A stretch of 64,000 bases of DNA from Ctenosaura bakeri. Taxonomy: Eukaryota > Chordata > Lepidosauria > Squamata > Iguanidae. Positions 1 to 13,948 of the stretch are shown here, in pieces. Each line of letters opens with the position of its first letter. Position 1 is the stretch's first letter. Below the pieces are notes generated by a model, which was not told the origin of the DNA, did not search any database, and worked only from the letters and a program-made list of their open reading frames with translations. The stretch spans positions 496,001-560,000 of the forward strand of contig CAOLHI010000489.1 of NCBI GenBank assembly GCA_948474755.1, in the 5' to 3' direction. Position numbers and translations under genes: made by a program.

Positions 1-31
1 TCACATTTTTCTCTTTTTGGTTCAACGGCAG

Positions 32-176
32 TAAACTCTCAAGACAACGAAGACCATGTCCCTCTCCACTTCTGCTCTCGATTTGGTCATCATGATATTG
101 TCAAGTTTTTGCTTCAAAGTAATTTTGAAGTCCAACCCCATGTGGTCAATATTTATGGAGACACACCTTTGCATCT
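32..176 (+). CDS. TNNI3K: TNNI3K coding exon A (ankyrin repeats)
   Basis: The exon begins after a pyrimidine-rich acceptor (cag at 29-31) at phase 1: TA completes a Val codon. It ends with CT before the donor gtaagt at 177. It encodes [13 protein letters not shown], then [15 protein letters not shown], then [12 protein letters not shown]. These are two successive ankyrin units, each with a TPLH/VPLH helix start and a (D/E)IVKxLL helix. Near-identity to mammalian TNNI3K supports the call. The first residues belong to a repeat that starts in the previous exon, outside the window. There are no stops or frameshifts, so this looks functional. Confidence 0.96.
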
Positions 177-253
177 GTAAGTAATAAGTAATGTGAGATC
201 TTTCTTCTTAAGCTGCATTGGCCTCCTTACCTTACCAACATTTTTCTTTCCAG
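177..253 (+). other. Intron of 77 nt between exons A and B
   Basis: The donor is gtaagt at 177 and the acceptor is a T/C-rich tract ending tttctttccag at 253. At 77 nt this is close to the minimal size for a vertebrate intron, in sharp contrast to the multi-kilobase introns elsewhere in the gene. Confidence 0.95.
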
Positions 254-358
254 TGCCTGCTACAATGGCAAGTTTGAAGTTGTGAAGGAATTGATTCAAC
301 TTTCTGGAACAGAAAGTCTCACTAAGGAGAATATTTTCAGTGAGACTGCCTTTCATAG
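254..358 (+). CDS. TNNI3K: TNNI3K coding exon B (ankyrin repeat)
   Basis: The first T completes a Leu codon split with the previous exon (CT|T). The exon reads [18 protein letters not shown], then [16 protein letters not shown], and ends with AG of a split Ser codon before the donor gtaggt at 359. It holds the helical part of one ankyrin repeat and the loop leading to the next (ETAFH replaces the usual TPLH). The 105-nt length and both phases agree with the neighbouring exons. Confidence 0.96.
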
Positions 359-1756
359 GTAGGTCATTTTATATATCTGTCCCCACCATTGCCACAGGGC
401 TGGACTGTCAGAAAGAAACATTATAAGCCTAGTCTGAGATATAGAGCAGAATAGGAATACAAATACAACATAGTGCTTAAAGACAAAGGTAGACATAGTT
501 TGTGCAAACTCAGCAGATAAGGCGAGAAAAGATAATATCAGATTCTGAAATGAGTTTGTCAACATCTGTGTGAAGTAGCGTTTATCTCCAGAATTTTGCA
601 CAAAACTTTTTAAAGAATGACACATACTTATTTCAGCATCATCAGGAAACCATATTCACTTAACTGAAAAGAAAGGGGGGGAAATTGTTCAATTTAACAT
701 GTATTAAGGGTTTTCCATGTTCACTCAAACTCCAGAACATTGGAAGTTTACAGTTAAGAGATACTTCTGCTGTCTTAAATCTGAATGGCTGTCAGTGGCA
801 GAGTATGGATCTAATTCCTAAATTTGTCAATTCATTGAAAAAAGAGTCTATGAGATCTATGTTGCTGAAACTATAGCACAACTGAAGCATTTTCCATCCT
901 CTACTGATGGTGATATTCTTATAGAGATCAGGTTCACAATGAGAGCTTGAGAAGACAGCCATATTATTACAAAGAACCACTTTGCCTAACCTCAGCCCTT
1001 TTGTCTGGCTTAATTTTTTTACTAAATTGGGCATAGCTGTACCATGGAGCTCAATGTCTTGCAGAATCCAAACTCATGTGATACCTGTCAAGGTCAGAGA
1101 CCCAGACAATGAGCCAGCCCGGAGAAGGGAGAGGGAGAGATAGCAGAGTCCTGCCAGGAAGAGTCAAAGCAAGCAATTACCAATAGTGAGTCTATTTACC
1201 TAAGCCTGAGTGACAAGCAAAAGACATAGTCAGAGTCCAAAATCCAGGGGTCAGAAGCCAAGAAATCAATCAAGGTATCAGGAGCCAGGTGCTGGAAGCA
1301 AGGAGAAGGCTTGCAGAAAGTTTGCCACAAGCAAAGGAAAGCTTCCAGGCAGGGAGCTATATAGCCCAGGCACAGTTGTGGCTGGTCACCGCTTCTTGAA
1401 CTTAATCAAGGAAGCCTCCCTTTGCTCAGCTTTCTTGAGTCTCCACCTTGTTTGTGGGCTGATTGATGCAGGCTCCAGGGCATCCTCAGGATCACAGCTG
1501 AATCCTGGTTGCCCTAAAGGAGCAGGCAGAAGAACGTCAGAGCCTGCTTGGTCCAAGGCAGCAGGGGGAGCTCTTGAGCTGCAGGACTCATCTCCAGCCA
1601 GAGCCACAGGGACCAACAGCTGCTGCTAGTCATCAGCAGCTCTGACAGGGGCTTCAGTTATCACAATACCTTTAAGACTATTAGCTTTCTTATATCAGGA
1701 GCATTCATAGATATCTTCCAGGGCCTTGGAGCTTTGTGTATATTCAGATGTAAGGG

Positions 1757-1872
1757 CAAAGAGTGGTCCCCAGATGTTGTTAGATTTTAGCTCCCAACTG
1801 TTCTGGCCTCCATAGCAATGGTTAAGAAGGCTGGGAATTGGAATTCAACAACATCTGGAGTACCACACTTTG
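1757..1872. mobile_element. Short inverted-repeat DNA transposon, hAT-like
   Basis: The left end (1757 onward: caaagagtggtccccagatg) and right end (up to 1872: acatctggagtaccacactt then tg) are imperfect inverted repeats over about 25 bp. The CCAGATGTTGTT core is mirrored by AACAACATCTGG. Copies of the same core occur at about 13432 and 47812, with a relative at 58738. The CAAAG...CTTTG termini resemble hAT elements, but no clear 8-bp target duplication is visible here, so the superfamily is an inference. Confidence 0.6.
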
Positions 1873-2837
1873 CTCAACCATGAGATGTGTGTTTCTGTGC
1901 CTCTTTCCACATCCTACCTTCTTGCATGGTCCTCTGGTGGTGATCTTGGCAGTGGCTCTGCTGGGAAGGGAGTGTGACAGCAGCGCTCTCCTTCACACAG
2001 GATCAGGGAGTGCAGTGGACACACTGCTTCCTTCCACAGTGTAGCTGGGTACTTTCCTAGGCTGCCACCATCATGCTCCCTGCCCTTCTGCAGGACAGGC
2101 AAGTGTGGGATGGTAGTGCCATAGCAGGTCATTGACCTGGAAAACCGATCAATGGTTTAATTTGTGATTGTACCACCTGGGGATGGACAGTAGGACGGCT
2201 GAGGCCACATTGGCTTGCAGAGGTAGATTCTGAACTTCAGGATGACTGAAAAGGAAAGAGTTAAGAGTCACTTGCTACCCAGTCTTCTGCTCAAATATGC
2301 CTGCTCAGCTCATTGTAAGTTAAAGATAATCAGAGGAAAGACTCAGAGGCCACCACATGATATGTAGTTTTCATCTCAGGCTCATTTCCTCAGCTGTAAA
2401 ATGAAAATTGCAAAGCTTTATACTCATGTGATGATGTGAAAGACAGACTCTGAAGAGCATTTTGTATAATAAGAGTGTTGTAAAAATGATAATTAATATA
2501 GTAACATTTATTTTGATCTTCCAAACATCTGGGAAGTATTTCCTATTGAACTATGTTAGCAATAAAATCTGCAGTTGAGTTTCCTGCTATCCACCCCAAC
2601 AACCAAGCTATTCCAAGAATTCATTGCATTTCTCCAAAGACTTATCTTACTTCCATCTGTTACATGCAACATGATAAGGCTATCAGTGGAGGTGGAGGTG
2701 GAGAATGATCCAAATATTTGTCACCATTATCTGTTTCTCATGTAGGTACTTAAAGCTGATAGTCTACAAAATGTCCTATGCGTGCATTATTGTAAGATGA
2801 CAGACTGTGAAAGATGAAACATATTATATTGAGTGTC

Positions 2838-2910
2838 ATTATTTATTTATTACAGTGTATATCAAGCCCTTCTACTTCATTTCCATCGTTCAAGGCAATT
2901 CAAAAAAGTT
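2838..2910 (-). mobile_element. LINE 3'-end fragment
   Basis: The tract ttatttatttattacagtg, followed by a degraded tatcaagccctt and ttcaaggcaattc, resembles the reverse complement of the 3' end common to squamate LINEs (a cue like 'gtaagccgcctt...gggatataaataaat'). It is short and diverged, so I cannot name the family. Confidence 0.35.
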
Positions 2911-3689
2911 TTTTTTAAAAAAAAGAGAACAAAAATAAACGGTTGTTAAAAGAGAGACAGAAACAGCAAACTCATATAAGAAAAAAAAAAAGCTCAGCTG
3001 CATGAGAGTTCTCAATTGATCAGGTCCTGGCCATGTAGTTTGGAAACCTTGCTGTGCTTGACTGTCTCTGGGCTTGTTCTAGAGCGTTTTTTCTTTCCCA
3101 TTTAAAACTGTCATAGCTTGTTATAAAAATACAAGAATAAACTAAAGCCCAAACGAGCTCAAAAACCCATGAGGTGATAAAATCCCAAGGAATTAGTAGT
3201 TCTTGGTTCAAGCTAGAAGAAGTGCTGGTAGGCAAGACAGCTAGTAATAGGCCCGGGGGAGGAGGTAATGGGAGTGCAAGAATTTCCCAAAACAAAACAA
3301 ATAAAGATAAGCAATGCTGCACCTCAATACGGCCACAGTCAACTAAAAAACATTTTAAACCAGGCAAGACACGGTGGAGGAATTAAAATTTAAGATAAAA
3401 GATTAAAAGCTAAAAAGTAAATAGATGGTAACGGAGTCAGTTAAAACACCACCTATTGTGCCAGTGCCATCTTCTCCTCTCTCTCCTGGCCATGTAGCAA
3501 AAAGCAAAGATGCAGAAGCAAAGCACAACTGCCAAGGGAGAGAGTTCCAAAATCTGGCCAAGCTAGCATGACAGGACAGAGGATCTTCAGGTATCTCCAG
3601 TATGTCTGCATTTTAGGGATAGAACCCTTCACTGACTTTCTTCTTGAAGGTTGCAATGCATCATTTCAGCAATTTTCCTTCCATTGACA

Positions 3690-4078
3690 GAAACAATACA
3701 GTTTTCAAAGGCTATTCACAATTTGGGCAAAATTTGCACGTGGTTGTTTTGTGCAAAAAACAACACATGCAAACCAACCATGTGCAAATCTCCTATAGAA
3801 TAAATCCCTGATCACAGCATTTTTCTGTGAAAAGAACAGCATTATGTGCACAGGAATTAATAATTCTGTGTCGAAATATTATTTTCCATGCATTAAATAC
3901 TATTTCCTGCTCAGAAATGCTGTTTTCTGCACAAAACAACTACATATAAATTTTGTGTAGCATAAGTGCCAAACTGTGAAGATTCTCATTAGTCTAGGAT
4001 TCTTCGTGTCGAGGTTTCTCAACACTTGGAAAACATTTTCAACCATTTTTTGAATATTTTTTTAAATATTCTTTCTGT
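3690..4078 (+). repeat. AT-rich palindromic repeat with iterated TGCA-A motifs, copy 1
   Basis: The region holds repeated pieces such as gggcaaaatttgcacg, tttctgcacaaaacaac and tttgtgcaaaaaacaac, many in opposite orientation. It ends with a block (ctaggattcttcgtgtcgag, then tttaaatattctttc). The same block recurs at 47895-48201 in the same orientation and at about 20775-21062 in reverse. No coding capacity or known family is recognised. Confidence 0.5.
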
Positions 4079-5171
4079 CTCTAGTTCATTTAAAGATCCA
4101 TTGTTAAGAAATGCTGTATCCTTGAATAAATATTTAATCCAGAGCTTTCTTAGCTTATTGACTTTCTGCTTTAGCAATATGTTTACATACCTAGTATCTA
4201 ATCACCTATACTGTAGCATGGACAGAATGTACTGTAATTATTTCAAACTTCTGACATAAGCATCTCAAACGTAGCACTGAAACCTAGAGGCCAACACTCC
4301 TGGGAAGAAGAATAAGAAAAGGTCCTTATGATGCACATGTGGTTCTTTCACTTTTTTTTTTATAAGAACAGCCATTATGTTCTCTCTCCACTGCTGATTC
4401 CTCCCCCACATCAGTACATGCACCACACAAACACACCTATCTCTACCTGCACCCTGGAATGGGAAAGCAGGGAAGATAGCAGTTCTAGCAAACTCATTCA
4501 CATGTTGTTGAGAGGTAAGTGGTTTTGTTGAGAAGGAGATAGGGACTCCATTCTTCTTTTTCAAAATTTCTGCTGGAGCCAGGAACTAGTGGAGGAGACT
4601 GGCATGAAATCAGTATGTCACAAAACTGACAATTTTCCTGGTCCCCTTGCCACCAGGCTATGTTCTATCAGGCAATTGAAAAAAAAATCTAGCTAGACTG
4701 CATCATCCCCATCTTCTTCTCCTTAACAATGTGAGGGCCTGTAGAATTGTGGCCACCATGTTTTTCATTCTTTTCTGTTCCTCCTTCCATGACAGGGATT
4801 GGAAGGGAGACAAGGCCAGTGATTCCCGGCAATCCTGACTGGCTGGCAGCACAAGAGCCTTGCTTCCTCTTGTATGCTCTTGTGTAAGCATCTCCCAGAT
4901 TTTTGACATATAAGTATCTGCATAGTGTGAATGGGTTTATCACAGCAAAGACTGCTTCTTTCAGCAAATTTGCACAGCAAAGGAACCTTGCCTACCTAAT
5001 GGAAATTTTATGCATGTTCATATAGAGAAAGACAGGTACACGTAGGCACACAACATTTTTCTACAGTGCTAGCTAACTCCTCTGTGACTATAATGCTCAT
5101 AAGCTATTAGTCAACCATGTTCAATTATATTCACTATGATTTTTTTTTTTAAACTCTTCTACTTTATGCAG

Positions 5172-5266
5172 TGCATGTACCTATGGGAAGAACATAGAAC
5201 TGGTAAAGTTTCTTCTTGACCAGAATGTACTTAGCATCAACCACCAAGGAAGAGATGGGCATACAG
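5172..5266 (+). CDS. TNNI3K: TNNI3K coding exon C (ankyrin repeat)
   Basis: The first T completes Ser (AG|T). The exon encodes [18 protein letters not shown], then [13 protein letters not shown], and ends with one G of a split Gly codon at the donor gtaagg (5267). This is the second helix and loop of one ankyrin repeat and the beta-turn of the next. The sequence is almost identical to mammalian TNNI3K as remembered. Confidence 0.96.
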
Positions 5267-6720
5267 GTAAGGCTGTAAAGATAAGGGATTGTGTGAGAAA
5301 GAAAGAATGTAAGAAAAGAATTATAACTTTTAAAAAATCAAAGTACACAAACATTCAATAAAAGCCCATTTTAAAAAGTTGGACAGAAAGTGGCTAATTG
5401 TACAGTATGAAAGCTTTGACAGACCAAATCCCCATCTTGTCCGACATGCTGTTTCTCACAGTGGGCAGATGGATCATTCTTGAAAATAAACAAATTCATA
5501 AGCACAGTTTTCTTGAGTCATAAGCACATTAACTATTGTAAATACCTTACCTATTGCTGCCTGTAAAGCTGAGTTCTCTGACCTGAATACTTTGCTCACT
5601 TTTCCAATTGAAGAACCTTCCACTAACAGAACTTATCTCCTATGACAGGGGCATAGGCTCCTGCAAGCTTACTCTACATATGTTATACATGTGGGCAGAC
5701 ATGCCATTTGGAGAAATCACTCAGAATGAAACTCCCTTGCTCAACACTGTGGCACCCATGAGTGCAAATGGTGCCCCTTTACAAATAACTACAAGAGCCA
5801 AACAAAGTAATGTAAGGTGTCTGCCATTACTTGTAACAAGATAGACTGTATCATACTCATTAGACCAATGCAGCCTGCTAACATGTGCTATTCCGTTTGC
5901 TCACATGAATGGTGGGCTCAATAGTGTGCTCACAAGCCCCACCACCATCACCACTAATGTCCTTATTTTCTATATTTCTTTTCTGCTTTAGTTAGAGTGG
6001 TCTTCAGAACCAAGGCACTGTGGAAGGGTGGCTCAGCAACTTGGCTATGATCACCCATAGCCATTTTTTGTTACCGCTATTTTCTACTTGCACAATGAGT
6101 TTGTGGGTGGCTCACTACATGAGCAGCAAGGGCATCACACCACTATGATCCATAGCAGGAGTATTTTGATATCACAGGATCCTGGTCCTATTTATGGGGA
6201 ATGTTGGTGCATGATCAAAAAGTGTGTCGATGCATGACATACAATGCAATCTTACCGATTACTAATTGGAAGTGAGCCCCACAGAGACACCCAGGCAAAT
6301 TCACACATCTTACACAGTATAAGAAGAAATTATTGTATGTCTTTCACATGTAAATGAATTATCTAGGGATATATCTGCAGTGTATTCATCTCCTTTGGGC
6401 ACGTAATATCAAGAGCATGTATCATCAGCTTTTTGGTCCTTCTTTGAAATACAAAGCTACCCTGTTTATAGGTGGCTGTTGTTGTTGTTTTCTGATAGTC
6501 TGAATGCTGGCATGCAGTTTAAGAATGGCAAGAGGTACACCAACAGGGGTTTGCCCTTGAAAAGCTATAGTAACTGGTTTTATAACAAATTCCTTTTACC
6601 AGGAATCTATTTATGAGTTTTATTGTTCTACTACAAGCCATTTTATGTTGTTATGAAAATCTTGCTTACTGCAAGGTTTGTCTCCCTCCACCCCTCCCTC
6701 TTTTGCTTCTGCTTTTCTAG
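5267..6720 (+). other. Intron (1.45 kb), no recognised element
   Basis: AT-rich, unremarkable sequence. I see no SINE, LINE or inverted-repeat element and no credible exon. The acceptor has a strong pyrimidine tract (ctccctccacccctccctct) and ends ttttctag at 6720. Confidence 0.8.
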
Positions 6721-6870
6721 GGTTACATTCTGCTTGCTACCATGGCCACATCCGTCTTGTCCAATTTTTGCTGGACAATGGAGCTGATATGAATCTTGTA
6801 GCCTGTGATCCCAGCAGGTCTAGTGGTGAGAAAGATGAGCAGACCTGTTTGATGTGGGCCTATGAGAAAG
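6721..6870 (+). CDS. TNNI3K: TNNI3K coding exon D (ankyrin repeats)
   Basis: GG completes Gly (G|GG). The exon reads [40 protein letters not shown], then TCLMWAYEK, and ends with a single G at donor gtatta (6871). It carries the end of one canonical ankyrin repeat ([17 protein letters not shown]) and a long inter-repeat insertion before the final repeat. It is fully open and matches vertebrate orthologues closely. Confidence 0.97.
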
Positions 6871-9191
<2,321 letters not shown>

Positions 9192-10284
9192 TAATATGCA
9201 ATCTACAAGCCACTCACCACTCCCACCTCAGTCAAAAAAAGCATGTTGTGAAACCAGCTTGAATGGTGCAAAACAAGTCCTTATGAACAGCCCTGAAACA
9301 GCATAGCTCGCTTACAGTGTAACAGTATGGATCATGGACAGGGAGAGCAGAGGCAGCTGAACAAATAATAAACCTGATCGAGGAACCAGATGAGAATTAT
9401 TTGAGGCAGGAGGTTAGAAAAGGATGTTGAGAGTCAACTCTTATGGAGGGGTTATTGAGGAGACTGTCCAGCAGGTATAATAGGATAGGAAGTTAGTAAG
9501 AAAAAAATCCATATTGAACAATGAAAAAGATACAATGAGAGAAGACAGGCTTCCCTGATGATCATAGCATGGAGTTTGAGAGTATGAGGAAGAGTCTTCT
9601 ACTAGCAAAGGTAAGGAGAGAAGAGCTTGTTCCAATGCTGGAAGAACAAAAGCTAGAAGAGTGTTGCCCAAGAAACAAGCAACTGTCCCCCTCCCCATAT
9701 ATTTACAAAAGCAAAGGAAAATGCTCTAAGAAATTGGAACATTTAATGAAAGAGGTGTTTGCCTCTTGTATACAGAACTTGAAAATAACACATTAAAAGC
9801 AACAGTGTTATTTGCTACTCATTACTTTTTGGAGTAATGAGAAGTTGCAACCCTCATTACTTATTTTTAACTTTTTAAATGGCAACAACTTTTTTGCATA
9901 ATAAGTAATGTTTATTTGTTATTTCAGAAATGTTATTGGGAGTAGGCCCATTTTTTGCCATTTTTAGTGGGGATTTAGGTTAAAAGAGAATAATGCAATA
10001 ATAATTCTCCCTTGCATTGAGAAAACTCACAAGTCATGTGTTACTCTTGGAAAACTACAACTAACAAATATTGTATTGCTTTTTTGGAGTAACATGCTTT
10101 ATTTGCATACCTGCAGAAATGTGGTTCAAAAAGTAAATATTTAGGCATATTTCTCCTTATGCCAGATCTAGCAAATCCCCTATTATCCTGGTTCTCATCA
10201 GTTATTGTCATTATTTTGCAAGAGGCTTTGGACTGTCATTTCTTTGTAAAGATTCCTCTTCATCTTAAAAGAATGTTGCCTTAA

Positions 10285-10488
10285 TACCCTAAAGGCACCA
10301 GATCCTATCTGATTTTGGAAGCTAAACAGGATCAGCCCTGTACTTGTATGGGAAACTACCAATGAATACTGGATGCTGTGGGCTATATTTCAGAGGAAGG
10401 AACTAGCAAAATTTGCCTAAGAAAACCCAGTGAAATTCATGGAGTTGCCATAAGTTGATAGGTAACTTGAAAATACATACACACACAA
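10285..10488 (+). mobile_element. 5S-rRNA-derived SINE
   Basis: The head reads ccagatcctatctgattttg, then gaagctaaacaggatcagcc and gtacttgtatgggaaactac. This corresponds to the internal promoter region and 3' half of 5S rRNA (compare GATCTCGGAAGCTAAGCAGG and GTACTTGGATGGGAGACC). The tail reads catggagttgccataagttg and then ataggtaacttgaa before an (AC)n end. Squamates are known to carry 5S-derived SINEs. This copy is diverged and certainly inactive. Confidence 0.8.
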
Positions 10489-10772
10489 TGCAATTTACAT
10501 GTACAAGAGAGGGAAGGAAGGAGGGAGGGTGATTTCTGTATTTTGATTTGCTGCTTATGCATACTTTTTGTGTCTCTTTTCTTTGAAATATTTTGGATTG
10601 CTTACACATAGTGGCTCAAGGCCTATTATTGACAAGAGCTGGCCCATTGAATCAGTAGGATCTACCTACATAATTACTTACAATTCAACAATTGAATCAA
10701 TAAGGCTAGTGTAGTTGGGAGTAACCAACAGGATTCCAGCCTATAACTACAGACCAGAACCTTTTATTTGAA

Positions 10773-10962
10773 GTTGTTGTTGTGTGCCTTCAAGTCCTTT
10801 CCAACTTAGGGTGACCCTAAGGCACACCTGTAATGGAGTTTTCTGGGGCTGAGAGTGTGTGAGGAGCCCAAAGCCACCCAGTGGCTTTCCATGGCCAAAT
10901 GAGGAATTGAACTTCATCTCCAAGGTCATAGTCTAACACTCAGACCACTACACCATGCTGGT
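10773..10962 (-). mobile_element. tRNA-derived SINE, full-length-like
   Basis: Read in reverse, the head carries a tRNA-type A box (tggtgtagtggtctgagtg) and a degraded B box (gttcaattcc). A body with ccactgggtggctt and ctctcagcccc follows, then a tail ending in the reverse of gttgttgttgtgtgccttca. The same architecture recurs at five or more other sites in the window. Confidence 0.8.
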
Positions 10963-11972
10963 TAGTTTACTGAAATCCAGACAATATAAAACATAAATTC
11001 AACTAGTTGCAGTTCAGGTATAAATTTCTTCAAACATCTCAAGACTTCTTGTTTTGTCTCAAATGTCTTCATTTTAGACATTAATTATTCTTTTCTATCA
11101 ACTACTCAACCAGCAAATAATAAGTGCTATGAAGAACATTTGCCAGTATGAATTATATGGAAAGCTTACTAAAAATTGAGTACAAAATATTGTCCAAGAA
11201 CCTGCTGCATAAAGCAGATAACCTTCTGTTTTACCAGAAGCAGAAGATGGATTTTATTGAATTAATGCTTAATGCAGTAACAATATTGGTTCCATGGAAA
11301 TTATTGGACAAGGTAGTTTTGTGTTTTGCTTTCCAATTTCAACAAGGCAAAGCCATTTGGAAGGAACAGCTAGACTGTCTTTTCTCCCATGCTTCAGCTC
11401 ACACATGATTAATCCTCCAGACCATTTATATCTCCGGTTATTATTAGTAAAAATAAATGCAACAAACATACTTTAAATGAACTAGATATTACCTTTTGAT
11501 GTTTTAGGCAACTGAAACCAGATGCTTGAATGCTGTTCCCCCTCATTTCCCAGATCTCTTTGAATACACTTCCTAGCTCCTTAGTTAGAAATTGTACTTC
11601 ACAATTTTCTTTCTAAAATTTCATCCAGTTTTGTATTCTAGGATATCTGAGTAAAAGAGGATGCAGACTTTCAGGTTTGGCACCACACATACAGACTGAT
11701 TTGTTTTAGGAAAATTCAGTCAATCCTTACTTTGCATTCCAATTAGAAGACCAGCCTGTAAAGTATATAAAACTCCCAGATCTAAAGTCCTACCTAGTAC
11801 TGTATAAATATATGCAGTTTCCTAAGCGTTAATGAAGCTACATGACATTTTCACATTAATGTTAATGAAGCTGGATCAAATGTTTTTCACAGATAACATC
11901 AATATTGCTTTTTCTGGACACAAATTTATAATCATTATAGGTCTTACTTAATTCGTTTTTTTAAAAAAAAAA

Positions 11973-12010
11973 TACATATTTGTTCAAAACATACATATTT
12001 GTTCAAAACA
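11973..12010 (+). repeat. 19-bp perfect tandem duplication
   Basis: The unit tacatatttgttcaaaaca is present twice, back to back, just upstream of the polypyrimidine tract of the next acceptor. It may overlap the branch-point region. Confidence 0.9.
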
Positions 12011-12020
12011 TCTATAAACA

Positions 12021-12045
12021 TCTCTCTCTCTCTCTCTTTTTTTTT
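12021..12045 (+). repeat. (TC)n-T(n) microsatellite used as polypyrimidine tract
   Basis: A run of TC dinucleotides followed by about nine T residues lies 8 nt before the acceptor cag (12051-12053). It supplies the pyrimidine tract of this splice site. Confidence 0.85.
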
Positions 12046-12053
12046 AACTCCAG

Positions 12054-12110
12054 ATGGATCTTATGTGTCAGTTCCATCTCCTCTGGGAAAAATTAAAAGC
12101 ATGACTAAAG
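12054..12110 (+). CDS. TNNI3K: TNNI3K coding exon F (linker)
   Basis: AT completes Asp (G|AT). The 57-nt exon encodes GSYVSVPSPLGKIKSMTK and ends with G at donor gtattt (12111). This is the short linker between the ankyrin domain and the kinase domain. The match to the orthologue and compatible phases on both sides make it secure despite its length. Confidence 0.95.
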
Positions 12111-13335
12111 GTATTTTAATGACTTAAGAAGACCATGTTTTATATCTCATTACAAAATGCATTTAGTAGTAGAGATGAGTCAAATTTTTTGCAAAAGTTG
12201 AGTTGAACCTTACATCATTTATCTTTTTCCAACCCTAATTTTTAAAAGAGAAATTTGAGGCATGCTCACTATTTAAGGCATTCACGGTTGGTGGCATATC
12301 TATTGAGTACTGACCTATAGAATGTGCCAACATTTACAGGTGGGATTGTCCTGGCACAACAAACATGGGGATGCCAGTGTGCCCGTGGACACCTTTACTG
12401 ATGCCCTCACCCCTTTCAGTTTAAAAACAAACATTTATTTATGTATTGATTGATTGATTGCGGAGCTACAAAATGGCATACCTGACTCTCAGCTAGCAGC
12501 CCTTTTCCTTTTCTTTCTTCAAAATGCCTCTGGGTTTCATTGCATTTCCTTGAAATCATTCTTGAACATTGAAAATAACAGTCCTGGGAAACTTGGAACA
12601 GGCCTGTAGGACACTCTTGGGGCTGGCAGGAAAGGGCTTTTTGTTTTGAAAAGAACTGCAGGGCAAATCAAAGGCTGGTGGGAAGAAGCTTGCAGTAACT
12701 CTATGAGTGTCAAGGAAAATTTCAGAGTCACCTTGTAACAATTAGAGAGGCTGGGATGGGGAGAACAGGTGAATGGAGAGGAATGGATACTTGTAACCCC
12801 ATTCATGTATACGATGAATATATGAGGGGGTAAGTGCACTAGCTCCATACTCCTTCACCATCATTTCCATCATATAGTACATGTGAAGGGCAGCTTGCTA
12901 AAGAGAAGTTCTCTGTGTGGTTTTGAGTCTCTCTCTGTGTGTGTGTGTGTGTTACCAGTGGAGAATAGGAGTGGATCAAATAATGATTCTACCAAAAGAA
13001 TGAAGAAATGGAGTGATAACCATGGGATTGGGAGTGGCATTTTTTTCTGAGCCACAAGCCAATGTAGTCCACCTACTACCACCCATCTCATGCCATTTTG
13101 TCCTCAGTTTCCCATATATTTCTTTCCCCATCTCACCACTACCAGAATGCAATGGGTTCTTTCAAGTGGGCCTTGGAGCTTGGCATGGTGTGCAGTCCTC
13201 TGTTGCAGAGTTTGACCTTTTGCGTCTCAGTAAATATTCATTGTTAACGGCTCGTGAATATTTTTTTCTATTGCTCTTTGCACTTAGATGGAACTTTAGT
13301 CTGAGGGAATCAAAGAAGGAAGGCACAGATAGCTA

Positions 13336-13336
<1 letters not shown>

Positions 13337-13368
<32 letters not shown>
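13337..13368 (+). repeat. (ATG)n microsatellite
   Basis: About ten consecutive gat/atg trinucleotides. Confidence 0.95.
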
Positions 13369-13431
13369 AGTTATAATTATTACATCTCCCAAGTCCCAGG
13401 CCAAAACTCTAACCTAGAGATGGTAAAAAAA

Positions 13432-13948
13432 AACCTGGCCCCCCAGATGTTGGCCCTTTTCGCACAGCATTTTCCATGTGAAAGAGGACCTGGAATGTCA
13501 TGCAATTGTGAGGAGTGATCTGCACGACGCACTCACAATCACGTGACGCTCCAGGGGCCAGCAGGTGCCAATCGCGCACCTTTTCATTTTCGGCTAGAAG
13601 CTGAAAATGGTGCGCAATCGCTCATTGCTCCCAGGCCCCGCACGCACTTACTTGGTGTGCGGAGCCTCTGGAGCCACGCCAGTTGCTTTTCCTGCCCCAG
13701 CACAGCCTGGGAAACTCCCAGGCTGCGCTGCAGAAGGAAGAGGCGGGGCTCTCACACAAGCAGGCAGCTCGTGTGGAGCCGAAGGACTCCAGATGTGAGA
13801 GCCTCTTGCTGGAGGCTCCTTGCACAATCCCCACACCCCAGCGCCAGAAAAAGGTAAGGTGTGGAAAGGGCCGTTGTTGGACTGCAGGTCACATCAGTCC
13901 TAGCTAGCATAGCCATTGATGAGGAATTCACTGGAAGTACAACAATAA
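13432..13948. mobile_element. hAT-like element interrupted by a Harbinger-like element
   Basis: The left flank ends cctggccccccagatgtt. The right flank resumes gttgttggactgcaggtcac, then atcagtcctagctagcat. If the 421-bp insert and one GTT copy are removed, the flanks read ccagatgttgttggactgc. This is the same sequence as the terminus of the hAT-like copy at 1757 and the fragment at 47812. Confidence 0.65.
13452..13872 (+). mobile_element. Harbinger-like non-autonomous element, interior family B, copy 1
   Basis: The left terminus is ggcccttttcgcacagc and the right terminus gtgtggaaagggcc. They are inverted repeats, flanked by GTT on both sides. The 421-bp interior is GC- and CpG-rich, with no transposase. 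It contains gaagctgaaaatggtgcgca, and tgcttttcctgccccag ahead of a donor-like ggtaagg at 13853. Copies at 43646-44065 (reverse) and 49642-50062 have nearly the same length. Confidence 0.8.

Larger units (their letters stand above)
359..5171 (+). other. Intron (4.8 kb) with sparse repeats
   Basis: No coding exon is recognised. Visible content is a hAT-like inverted-repeat element (1757-1872), a short LINE 3'-end fragment (about 2838-2910, minus strand) and an AT-rich palindromic repeat (about 3690-4078). A moderately GC-rich stretch at about 1090-1680 resembles a degraded transposon or LTR but has no boundaries I can define. The open frames at 1210-1629 and 3020-3367 have no recognisable domain. 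The acceptor at 5171 follows a T-run and ends atgcag. Confidence 0.8.

Noticed and set aside
10285..10400. Functional 5S rRNA gene
   Set aside because: Sequence is diverged, truncated at the 5' side and fused to a SINE tail. A second copy with the same tail exists at 22107-22333.
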